A DNA stretch of 44,275 nucleotides from Vampirovibrio sp041737375 (GTDB taxonomy: Bacteria; Cyanobacteriota; Vampirovibrionia; Vampirovibrionales; Vampirovibrionaceae), in NCBI RefSeq assembly GCF_041737375.1, contig NZ_JBGSRV010000017.1, forward strand, positions 1 through 44,275, written 5' to 3'. Position 1 is the first letter of the stretch. Each line of letters opens with the position of its first letter. The translations under genes and the position numbers were made by a program. This document shows, in pieces, positions 8,133 to 14,693 of the stretch. The notes below the pieces were generated by a model. That model had not been told where the DNA came from. It did not search any database and saw only the letters and a list, made by a program, of their open reading frames with translations.

Positions 8133-9060
8133 TACCAGTATAAAAGCCTTGAAAGATAATGGGAAAGTTATTTTTTTGCCAGTAGTCAGAAAAACAATTT
8201 ACTTTACCCATAATACAGAAACAGACACCTTTCAATTCAGGTTAAAACCTATTTTTCATACTATTCTTAAGCCTAATCAAGAAATACTTTCATCTCAATC
8301 GCCCCTATTAGAGGTGCTCTCCTGAAAATTCAAAATATTTTGTCAGAGGTTAAAATAGTAATAAAAAGACGATAGATCTATTAATTACTGTAAATAGTAA
8401 TATAAGATAAAGCCATGGCCAATGATACGAACCTCCCTGCGGTCGCCGCTTGAATCTTCTTGCAACATGTAACTGAATAGCAGATATACTGACCGCCCAA
8501 GCAACGAGATACATATAAATACTATATGCATCTTGCTTTACAGAGAGCCTTTAATAAAATGAACGCTCATCAATTCTAAAGAACTCATTCCTGTAAAGGA
8601 TAATTAAAATCATCATTATGTGACCTGAAACTGCAAGCAGGTGTCCTTTGCACTCCCCCTGTGCTTGAGCATTGCTATTAGTTGCAAGATAAGTTCTCAA
8701 GCTGATGAAACGGAAGTGGCAAGTGCCCGAACAAAAACCGGAAGTGTACCCCTATTGTGAATTGATGAGTTTTGGCAAGCTTTAATTCTGCTTACTGGGC
8801 GGCGCTTCGATTCAAAATAAATCTTGATTTCGGCCATGGCTTTTCTTGAGCCTGATTAACATTTCTATGCCGAGGCGGTTTTCTTTTTCATCTGGTTATT
8901 ATTGACAAGTTTGCAGATTGAGCAGTCGTATCAGGTGTATATATTACTGTTAATCTAATCACCTAGTGGCTTAAGCCCCTATATTCTTGTGTATCCTTTC
9001 TAGTGTAGGTCGAATGAGTTGTAGATAGGCTCTGCTTTTAGTATGCTATGGAGGTTGTTA
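8133..9060. other. non-coding stretch between divergent element genes
   Basis: About 930 bases with no convincing gene. A plus-strand reading frame covers 8068-8325, but its first part is antisense to the zinc-ribbon gene and no ribosome-binding site supports it. The composition varies, and 8600-8780 is less AT-rich than its surroundings, suggesting fragments of different origin. It leads into the structured RNA beginning near 9068, so a promoter for that RNA should lie in the last 100-150 bases. Confidence 0.5.
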
Positions 9061-9067
9061 TCTTTGC

Positions 9068-9250
9068 GGGTAGCAGCCGGGGCGTAAGAACCCTGCTTGT
9101 AGTGGTCAGCATCAGACCATAAAAAGATGCCGTCTTTCCGGTTTTTTAGCCGGGAGACGGCACAATATGTCCAGGCTCCGGCTAAAATGTGCCGTGACCG
9201 TCTACAAGCGGTTTCTTAACTCCCGGCTACCCTTCACGGGGTAGCTTTTT
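9068..9250 (+). ncRNA. large structured leader RNA with pseudoknot potential (riboswitch-like or stand-alone)
   Basis: Visible pairings: AGCCGGG 9075-9081 with CCCGGCT 9222-9228; GTAAGAA 9084-9090 with TTCTTAAC 9213-9220 (one bulged A); GCTTGTAG 9095-9102 with CTACAAGC 9202-9209. These three stacked helices close a domain of about 165 nt. Inside are a hairpin TGGTC/GACCA (9103-9119), a hairpin GCCGTCT/AGACGGC (9129-9161), and a perfect 10-bp match of that hairpin's loop region TTTTAGCCGG (9144-9153) to CCGGCTAAAA (9178-9187), which would be a pseudoknot. ACGGCAC 9157-9163 can instead pair with GTGCCGT 9189-9195. The last helix competes with a terminator at 9226-9250. It precedes the secreted-protein gene at 9289. 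I do not recognise it as a known riboswitch class. Confidence 0.7.
9226..9250 (+). terminator. intrinsic terminator with a competing antiterminator strand
   Basis: GCTACCC 9226-9232 pairs perfectly with GGGTAGC 9239-9245 across the loop TTCACG and is followed by TTTTT. The same GGGTAGC also occurs at 9068-9074 at the 5' end of the structured RNA and can capture GCTACCC instead, which would break the terminator. The two states are mutually exclusive. The next gene starts 38 nt further on. Confidence 0.8.
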
Positions 9251-9288
9251 ACATGATTAAAATTGTGTAAATTGAAAGGGTAAAGCCA

Positions 9289-9588
9289 ATGAAGGACATT
9301 TTAAACAATAAAAAAAGAGCTCTGCTTATAGGGTCAGTTGTTTTGAGTGCAGCCTTGATCGGAACATTTCAGGTGAGCCTAAACAACCCAAGCTTTGCTG
9401 CCAACAAGGGACACCATTCTCCAGCCAACCAAAAAATGATAATGGTGGACTTTAATGAAAATAGCTACAAATACCATAATCCTAATTGTATTTGGGCCAT
9501 TCGTTGCACCCATAACTGCATTCGCATCTCCAGAACGGAGGCTCTCCGGCGCGGTGGCGTCCCTTGCCGAATTTGTGGAGGCAGGTAA
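9289..9588 (+). CDS. small exported protein with C-terminal His/Cys motif
   Basis: 99 residues. Residues of about 10-37 form a basic then hydrophobic export signal (KKRALLIGSVVLSAALIG) with a likely cleavage after SFA. The mature part ends in a Cys/His module: YHNPNCIW, CTHNCIRIS, EALRRGG, then PCRIC. This resembles the small metal-binding C-terminal modules (YHxxxC...EAxxxGxxPCxxC) attached to secreted nucleases and other exported proteins, but no catalytic domain is attached here. GAAAGGG lies upstream of the ATG. It is the first gene after the structured RNA and terminator, so its expression may be set by that RNA. Function unknown; metal binding is inferred from the Cys spacing. Confidence 0.65.
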   Translation: MKDILNNKKRALLIGSVVLSAALIGTFQVSLNNPSFAANKGHHSPANQKMIMVDFNENSYKYHNPNCIWAIRCTHNCIRISRTEALRRGGVPCRICGGR

Positions 9589-9611
9589 AATCGAATGCTG
9601 GAGGTCATAGC

Positions 9612-9776
9612 TTGAATTGGGTTTGGATTACTCTTATTGTCTTCTTTTTGCTATTAAGTACCGCTAATCGAAAGGCTGAAGAAAGTATTCAACAACAAGC
9701 AGATTTAGAACAAGAGCAATTACAACAAGATGAAGAATTAAGATTTCAAGAACAAGAATACTCTTACTACGAGTAG
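9612..9776 (+). CDS. short single-span membrane protein with Gln/Glu-rich tail
   Basis: About 54 residues. The start is taken as TTG at 9612 because GGAGG lies 8 nt before it; an in-frame TTG at 9564 would overlap the preceding gene. A hydrophobic segment (WVWITLIVFFLLLS) at the N-terminus is followed by a charged helix full of Q and E (ESIQQQADLEQEQLQQDEELRFQEQE) that could form a coiled coil. It lies 23 nt after the exported Cys-motif protein, so the two are likely co-expressed. No family recognised. Confidence 0.5.
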   Translation: MNWVWITLIVFFLLLSTANRKAEESIQQQADLEQEQLQQDEELRFQEQEYSYYE

Positions 9777-9895
9777 GATGCTCATGTAAATGAGTTTTAA
9801 AAACACGGACACTATTGACGCAAATGGAAACAATAAGTAGCAAGAGAAGGACTAATAAACGCAGGGGCTTTCTTGTGAAAAGAGGTGAATTTTAA

Positions 9896-10396
9896 ATGCA
9901 GAAGATTTATACGATTGATTCGACAAACAACTTATCTCACAGATGGTCGTTTTTCAAAGATGAGTTTTGTTTAAATGGTCAACCAATAAAACAGGGCAAG
10001 TTGATACTCTTTACAACACATATGGGTAAACCAGCGCAGCTATGGATAAAAACTGCTTTCATGAGGCGTTACCAATGTTTTATCCAAGATGCAGAAGGTG
10101 GTAAGAAGCATGATGTTATCGATCTTGAAAGGCACTTTGGCCCGATAATACTAACTGTTCTAATGTTTGTTTTCAGCAATTTTTATTTTGCTATATTATG
10201 TCAGCTCATTGTGGAGCGCTGGATTAAGTCTCCTATGAACAAAAAAGAACTCTTTAAAAAAACGGCAAATATTGCATTAGTGGCCAATATTCTTACTTTC
10301 TTAACGGCTGGCCTAGCAGATAATGGAGCAGACTTTGTTATGGGCAGTACATTTTATTATGGGATGATACTTATAATTGTTAGATTGTTGGCTTAA
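9896..10396 (+). CDS. hypothetical membrane protein of the element
   Basis: 166 residues. The first 80 residues are soluble and contain short beta-type strands (GKLILFTTHMGKPAQLWIKT). About three hydrophobic segments follow: IILTVLMFVFSNFYFAILCQL, IALVANILTFLTAGLA and FYYGMILIIVRLLA. GAGGTG precedes the ATG at 9 nt. It follows the two small exported/membrane proteins by 120 nt and may belong to the same cargo unit. No family recognised. Soluble-plus-membrane layouts of this size occur among accessory membrane proteins of phages, but no function can be given. Confidence 0.6.
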   Translation: MQKIYTIDSTNNLSHRWSFFKDEFCLNGQPIKQGKLILFTTHMGKPAQLWIKTAFMRRYQCFIQDAEGGKKHDVIDLERHFGPIILTVLMFVFSNFYFAILCQLIVERWIKSPMNKKELFKKTANIALVANILTFLTAGLADNGADFVMGSTFYYGMILIIVRLLA

Positions 10397-10775
10397 TTAG
10401 GTCGTACTAATCAACAAGAAGATTATTTTAGAGTATAAATTTGGGTCGGGTGCCTCGTTGGGCACCGGGTGCTATGCGATGAGCGGACTATAAAGGATTA
10501 GTGGCGGCTATTTCGGTGGTTGAAGGATAGCCCACTCCCTGCGTCGCCCCCTCCCGCATGCGAGGCTCATTAACCTGCTGCCCTTCGCTTGGTATTGTCT
10601 GTTCCAGTCCTGAAACATCAAGACCAAGCCCTTCGGGTGGCTTCATTCTTCAGCCAGTCCTGACATTTCAGGCCTTCCACAGAGGAACCCGCTATAAGGT
10701 CAGCCTGTTAAAAAATGGCGCAGTGTGCCTATTTTAGCCGATGCGCAGCAGTTCAAGCTTTTGGAGAAATTGAAA
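10397..10775. other. non-coding leader before the ardA remnant
   Basis: About 380 bases without a gene. It holds a hairpin near 10447-10467 (GGTGCC, then GGGCACC) and two partly matching segments beginning CCAGTCCTGA, at about 10614 and 10655. GC content rises here and stays higher through the ardA remnant, which suggests that leader and ardA arrived together from another replicon. Confidence 0.45.
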
Positions 10776-11296
10776 ATGGCAGTAGAGCAACTAACCCCTA
10801 GAATTTATGTGACCTGTTTGTCCGCTTATAACGCCGGTAAGCTACAGGACCGGTGGATGCCTTGTGATGATGTGGATACTCTGCAAGATTCGATTAAAGA
10901 GGCTTCTCCTGAACCAGATGCGGAAGAATGGGGCATTCACGACTGTAAGGGCTTTGGCTCGGTCTCCCTGTCTGAGTATCAGAGCTTGGAATCGCAACCG
11001 CCATGGCCTAGTTCATCCAAGAGCATGGGCCTTTGGCTTCTGAATTGATTGTCCATTTTGGCGGTAACCTAGAAGAAGCCCGATAAGCTATGGAAGACCG
11101 ATACGCTGGATGCTATGCCAGCCTGGAAGACGTTGCTGCATCATTGACCGAGGCAGCCGGCGGACTGGAGCAAGTCCCTGAGCATATCCGGGGATATATC
11201 AACTATGCCACCATGGCTAGAGACATGGAGCTATGCGGGGATATTTTCACCTTAGAGGCCCATGTTCAGGAAGTTCATGTATTTTGTAATCGCTAG
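10776..11296 (+). pseudogene. ardA: ardA anti-restriction gene, inactivated by a frameshift and two stops
   Basis: ArdA is a DNA-mimic protein that blocks type I restriction enzymes. The start ATG at 10776 has GGAGA 9 nt upstream and opens with the family's TPRIYV and AYNAGKL signatures, then EPDAEEWGIHD and LSEYQSLE. Near 10990 one base is missing: the family sequence continues in the next frame (IATAMA, FIQEHGP, LIVHFGGNLEEAR, AMEDRYAG, EHIRGYINYATMARDMEL, GDIFTLE, VHVFCNR). In that frame there is a TAG at 11009-11011 and a TAA at 11084-11086. Restoring the frame would give a protein of about 172 residues, the normal ArdA length. The reading is unambiguous; the gene cannot make a full protein by standard decoding. 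Confidence 0.9.
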
Positions 11297-11682
11297 GATG
11301 CTTGTAAATGAAAAAGAACAAATGGGACAACAGGTCCGTAATGGGTTATTAAATTCTTTTTGTCATATTCCTTAAGTATGTTCATCTTCTTTGGAGAGAC
11401 CTAAAAGTCAAAGAGCTAAGAATTTTTAGAAATGATCTGGATTTTTGAGAAGCTCAGAGAAGGCGTTTCGTAAACAATTAGGTTGCCGTTCAAGCTAAAG
11501 TATAGGGTATCTCTTTCTGGTTGCTGATATTTGTAAGCCTATTTTGCCGTAGTTGCCCATAGTATTGAAGTTAGAGTAGAAACGAGGTATATTTAAAGTA
11601 TATATCCCTATTGCGTCCTGAAAAGGATGCTTCTCTTGAGAATTTGAGGTAAGATCCTTCAAAGGAAGGAGATTTTCAGTAG
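11297..11682. other. non-coding stretch before the three-gene cassette
   Basis: About 385 AT-rich bases with no supported gene. It should hold the promoter of the cassette starting at 11683. I see no clear -10/-35 pair and no strong hairpin. A minus-strand frame in 11495-11692 overlaps the cassette start, has no ribosome-binding site and is rejected. Confidence 0.4.
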
Positions 11683-12537
11683 ATGGCATCAAGCCCGCAG
11701 AATATCAAAGCTTTGTTTGAACCTGCAAATAAAGCGCATGCCATTATTGAGGCAGTATTCTTTTGTGAGTTCCATCAACCGTTTGAAAGATCGGTCATTG
11801 ATCGTCTGCTGACCTTGGAACATGATGAGACGGTAAAGGCCGATCTGCCAGGGTTTAAGAGGGTTGAAGGTGGAGGAATAGCTTTTTCTGCAAAAGATTC
11901 AGCATTTGCTATACAGAGAACAGTAGATATGGAGCCGGTTGGTGTCTTATTAGAACACTTTCAACCAAACGGTACAGCGGACTGGGTAGTAAGGGTAATG
12001 CCCAAGGTGGTATCCATTCACTGTCTTGATTACACAACTTGGTCTGATGTCTGGGAGCGCGTACAAAAGTATTTTAATGTGGTTTTTCAGAAGATTACAC
12101 CTTCACAAACAAAGGTTGTTGGTCTAGGCTTGAAGTACATTGACCATTTTAAGTTTAATGGTCAACCAGAAGAGTATGATCCTAAGCTCCTGTTTTCTCC
12201 AAGTTCAGAGTTTTTGCATGGTAAGGCTCTTACTTCCTCAGGTTATCGTTGGCATTGTCATAGTGGATGGTTTGAGACGATTGATAATGCTGAGCCTGAT
12301 AGAGAGTGCTTAAATCAGGTCAATATTGATGCAACAGGTACTTCTGGAGGGCATCTTACAAAGATAGAGCACAGTATGGTTATTCAAGGTTTTGAAGCTG
12401 ATACAGAGTATCTAATGGTCCAATCGGAAGTCTCTGATACCGCCTTAGCCAAAGCTATGAACTATCTGCATGACTCAAATAAAAATGTTTTACGAAATCT
12501 CTTGACCCCGGAAATGATAAAACGAATTAATTTATAG
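11683..12537 (+). CDS. TIGR04255-family protein, first gene of a candidate defence cassette
   Basis: 284 residues. The order of motifs fits the sporadically distributed TIGR04255 family: an N-terminal NKAHAIIEAVFFCEF strand (family pattern P-I-x-E-A-x-x-x-x-x-F), a central SIHCLDYTTWSDVWERVQKYF segment, GLKYIDHF, and the ending YLHDSNKNVLRNLLTPEMIKRI. The family has no established biochemical activity that I can name; members are patchy and often lie in islands. AGGAG lies 12 nt before the ATG. It is followed after 14 nt by a second gene and then a third overlapping gene, all on one strand, directly beside the element's right attachment site. That is the usual cargo slot of satellites. The family assignment is fairly sure; a defence role is inference from location. 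Confidence 0.75.
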   Translation: MASSPQNIKALFEPANKAHAIIEAVFFCEFHQPFERSVIDRLLTLEHDETVKADLPGFKRVEGGGIAFSAKDSAFAIQRTVDMEPVGVLLEHFQPNGTADWVVRVMPKVVSIHCLDYTTWSDVWERVQKYFNVVFQKITPSQTKVVGLGLKYIDHFKFNGQPEEYDPKLLFSPSSEFLHGKALTSSGYRWHCHSGWFETIDNAEPDRECLNQVNIDATGTSGGHLTKIEHSMVIQGFEADTEYLMVQSEVSDTALAKAMNYLHDSNKNVLRNLLTPEMIKRINL

Positions 12538-12551
12538 TCAGGAGGATTGTT

Positions 12552-13136
12552 ATGTCTGCTTGCTTTTCCACAACATATATCTTTCCTGTTAAACCGTTGA
12601 CCTTGGTTGAGTCCAAGACCGCAGAAATTTCCGTATTAGAAAAAGCTACTGAAGACATTCAGTTTTGGGAAGCTTTTAAAAATACAACTGAGCTGGGCTT
12701 CCCTATTCCTAACGAAGCCTATAGTGCTTTAGGTGATTTTCAAACAATCCCCACATTTTTTACAGGCATAACTTTAGATGAGAATCGTGTCGATATTCAA
12801 ATACTTACTCGGCTACGAACATTAGGAATGTATGAAAACGGCTGGTATGCCCCTGATAGCATAGCGCCTTCCAGAGAAACCATTACTGATGCAGAGGTTT
12901 TTGTACGACATATAGATTGGAATAAGGTTGAACGCCCCTTTATTGGGCTAGCAGAAGATGGTGAAATAAATTTTCTCTGGGAAAACAGTCGTATTGACCT
13001 TGACTTAGGCTTTTTTGGAGATGGGACCTACTCATACTATGCTAAGCTGGCGGATGGAACAGAAATTTTGAGAGATTATATGCCAGCTAGAGAATCACTG
13101 CCAGAGGATATCCTAGGGTGTCTGCAGATGGAGTAA
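12552..13136 (+). CDS. second gene of the cassette: unknown protein with a W-P-P-type acidic domain
   Basis: 194 residues, soluble. The C-terminal 100 residues have a recognisable pattern: YENGWYAPDSIAPSRETITDAEVF, then PFIGLAEDGEINFLW, then RIDLDLGFFGDGTYSYYAKL. I know this layout (a W with G and pro-rich turn, a helix, then a dGxixfxW strand and an edge strand) from small uncharacterised bacterial proteins that tend to be paired with a second unknown gene, in the manner of toxin-antitoxin or immunity pairs. AGGAGG is 7 nt upstream of the ATG, the strongest ribosome site of the three. It is linked to the next gene by a TAATG junction. Function unknown. Confidence 0.65.
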   Translation: MSACFSTTYIFPVKPLTLVESKTAEISVLEKATEDIQFWEAFKNTTELGFPIPNEAYSALGDFQTIPTFFTGITLDENRVDIQILTRLRTLGMYENGWYAPDSIAPSRETITDAEVFVRHIDWNKVERPFIGLAEDGEINFLWENSRIDLDLGFFGDGTYSYYAKLADGTEILRDYMPARESLPEDILGCLQME

Positions 13137-13660
13137 TGACTAGTTTCCGAACTCATTTCCTATTGCATGAGGATTGCGCTCAGTCTACCTATTCTCCGGG
13201 ACTTGTAGGTAACGAGGAAGTTCTGTTGCGTACTGGTTTTAATCCAGAAGCAATAGACGAGCATGGGAATGTTCGTAAGACAGCCATTCCATCCGAGCAC
13301 TTAAAAAAAAGTGGATTTAGTGTAGATCGCAAAAAGTATGCTTCAGCTGCCATAATTCGGGAAAGAGTGGCTGCTCAAAAAGCCAACCCTAATGTTCAAG
13401 GTAGAGCTGAAGAGTTTATATATGAACTCCTCACCCAAGTTGTTAGGCATGAAATGCTGGATGCTAACTCTGAGCGTATCAATATCGTCTTGGACACTGC
13501 TCGTGAAGATAATCGGGCACATGCTTCCATCTATACTTTTTATCGTAGTCCTTCTGAGATAAAGCAATTAAAAGATATGCTGGAGCCTTTTTTGCGAAGG
13601 TATGTCCCACTAGAGAAGTATCTGCAAGAGCATCTTGAAGTCAGTAATGCTGCGCAATAG
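13136..13660 (+). CDS. third gene of the cassette: unknown protein
   Basis: 174 residues from the ATG at 13136, which overlaps the previous stop (TAATG), implying translational coupling. A GTG at 13118 in the same frame, with AGAGGA upstream, is an alternative. The N-terminal half contains EVLLRTGFNPEAIDEHGNV, then AIPSEHLKKSGFSVDRKK. The run of R-x-x-F/G, a G-x-V turn and a G-F-S-V-D-R motif resembles the partner proteins of the second-gene type. The C-terminal half is helical with DTAREDNRAHASIYTFYR. No catalytic motif can be named. It ends 205 bp before the tRNA-Val fragment. A small hairpin AGCCG/CGGCT follows the stop at 13661-13682. Confidence 0.65.
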   Translation: MTSFRTHFLLHEDCAQSTYSPGLVGNEEVLLRTGFNPEAIDEHGNVRKTAIPSEHLKKSGFSVDRKKYASAAIIRERVAAQKANPNVQGRAEEFIYELLTQVVRHEMLDANSERINIVLDTAREDNRAHASIYTFYRSPSEIKQLKDMLEPFLRRYVPLEKYLQEHLEVSNAAQ

Positions 13661-13796
13661 AGCCGCAGGAGCACCTACGGCTTAATGATTTCGGAAAAGC
13701 GTTGGGCTAGCTATCAAAAACAAAAAATAAAGGTATAGCTTCTTTTCTTTTCTTTTTGAATTTTATTGAAAGTTATCGAAGCTTTTTGACTTTAAG

Positions 13797-13815
13797 TGTC
13801 CCGCTAGTGTCCCAT
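13797..13815. promoter_or_regulatory. integrase arm-type binding sites, right end
   Basis: TGTCCCG at 13797-13803 and TGTCCCAT at 13808-13815 repeat the left-end pair with the same 11-bp phase and orientation, 77 bp inside the right core. A pyrimidine-rich tract (13741-13757) lies just before them. Confidence 0.6.
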
Positions 13816-13864
13816 GGGGTATTTGGGGATTAGTTGCGATATCTTGGAAACCCTGGGGAGAGTA

Positions 13865-13912
13865 TGGTGGGCGGTACTGGATTCGAACCAGCGACCTCCA
13901 CAATGTCAATGT
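13865..13912 (-). pseudogene. 3' half of a tRNA-Val(GAC) containing the right attachment core
   Basis: Reading the minus strand, the anticodon loop TTGACAT (13909-13903), stem TGTGG, variable loop AGGTC, T arm GCTGG-TTCGAAT-CCAGT, acceptor strand ACCGCCC, discriminator A and encoded CCA (13867-13865) are all correct for a valine tRNA with anticodon GAC. The sequence leaves the tRNA pattern after three bases of the 5' anticodon stem, and no D arm or 5' acceptor follows. It is therefore a half gene: the piece of tRNA that an anticodon-loop integrase carries. The att core occupies 13893-13912. Confidence 0.8.
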
Positions 13913-13991
13913 ATGTTATTCCAAACAGATTTTAATCGGTGTTTTGAGCTTGTAAATTACAGAATCTCTTTTTGTGGCATATCGATGTACA

Positions 13992-14021
13992 CAAAAAAAA
14001 CAGCCATTTCCGGCTGTTTTT
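13992..14021 (-). terminator. intrinsic terminator downstream of the tRNA-Pro region
   Basis: ACAGCC 14000-14005 pairs with GGCTGT 14012-14017. The stem is flanked by a run of A on the left and of T on the right, so it can work in both directions. On the minus strand it would end transcription from the tRNA-Pro gene. Confidence 0.7.
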
Positions 14022-14038
14022 TAAACTTATGAATTATA

Positions 14039-14083
14039 TGGTGGGCCATCGGTGACTTGAACACCGGACCTCGGGTGAGCCCT
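14039..14083 (-). pseudogene. 3' remnant of a second tRNA
   Basis: On the minus strand this reads as 3' anticodon stem ACCCG, variable loop AGGTC, T arm CGGTG-TTCAAGT-CACCG, acceptor ATGGCCC, A and encoded CCA (14041-14039). The 5' half is missing: only 12 bases separate the remnant from the tRNA-Pro 3' end. The bases before ACCCG read GGCTC, so the anticodon loop is damaged and the amino acid cannot be assigned; a CAT-anticodon tRNA (Met/Ile) is possible. It is a different tRNA from the valine fragment 130 bp away. Confidence 0.6.
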
Positions 14084-14095
14084 AAAAAGAAAAAA

Positions 14096-14169
<74 letters not shown>

Positions 14170-14516
14170 ATAGGTCATTTATTTTCCTGCATTATCTGTG
14201 AAAGTACTGGACCTTGCAAGCTGGAAGCAATGTACGGTGAACCCTGTCACATCATCTCCTCCTTTAATTCGGGGCTAAAAGCCCACTGTTCAAAATGATG
14301 GGTCTGACTTTTGGGTGAAGAAGCAGGTTGCATCGGCTTTTTGTTGACTGTTATTAAAGTTTAAAAAATTAATAACACCTGCCTAACTGGGCAATAGTAT
14401 TCAGCTCATCATATGGCTTACAATCAAAAAATCTGGCTGCGCGTTTATTGTCGCAGCTTTTACGCTCTGTAATGACGATTCCCTCCCCAAAAAACAACCG
14501 AGAAAAAGGAAAACTC
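14170..14516. other. non-coding stretch upstream of tRNA-Pro
   Basis: About 350 bases with no supported gene. The tRNA-Pro promoter should lie near 14175-14220 on the minus strand, and the promoter of the small zinc-ribbon gene near 14400-14500 on the plus strand. I see no repeat or strong hairpin. Confidence 0.4.
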
Positions 14517-14693
14517 ATGGTTGTCCAATATGATGACTGTCCTGATTGTGGACATTTTGATCTGGCACCCCGGCAGATCCTGGTAGGATATGGTTTTATG
14601 GCCGCACCGGTTCCGCAGTATCGAGAAATTTTGACCCTGAAGTGTCAACAATGCGGCTGGCTGGGTGAGCAACTAACCAATGCTTTAACTTAA
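14517..14693 (+). CDS. small zinc-ribbon protein
   Basis: 58 residues from the ATG at 14517, which has AAAGG 8 nt upstream; an ATG at 14472 in frame lacks one. Two CxxC knuckles, CPDC near residue 8 and CQQC near residue 45, frame a short beta region, as in single zinc-ribbon proteins. No further domain. It converges with the flavoprotein gene and overlaps its 3' end by 4 nt. It probably binds zinc and may contact nucleic acid or protein; function unknown. Confidence 0.6.
   Translation: MVVQYDDCPDCGHFDLAPRQILVGYGFMAAPVPQYREILTLKCQQCGWLGEQLTNALT

Larger units (their letters stand above)
3156..13912 (+). mobile_element. P4-like integrative element (phage satellite/integrative plasmid type)
   Basis: The outer borders are two direct copies of a tRNA-Val anticodon-arm sequence (3156-3183 and 13885-13912; 27 of 28 positions identical). 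Paired TGTCCC arm sites with identical 11-bp phasing lie just inside both ends. The left end has a tyrosine integrase reading inward, followed by a probable excisionase, TOPRIM primase and P4/D5-type helicase. This is the minimal integration and replication kit of P4-like satellites and integrative plasmids. No capsid, terminase, tail or conjugation genes are visible, so it would depend on a helper for transfer. The DNA is clearly more AT-rich than the core genome to its right. Cargo occupies about 8.1-13.7 kb. Confidence 0.8.

Noticed and set aside
8699..8745. CTGATGA followed by CGAAC, reminiscent of a hammerhead ribozyme
   Set aside because: The required GAAA core segment and stems I and III cannot be drawn.
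9068..9250. Known riboswitch or 6S/tmRNA/RNase P RNA
   Set aside because: No conserved core of a class that I know (for example no cobalamin box) and no fit to the fold of 6S, tmRNA or RNase P.
10608..10680. Two CCAGTCCTGA segments as a possible CRISPR or iteron array
   Set aside because: Only two imperfect copies, no regular spacing and no cas genes.
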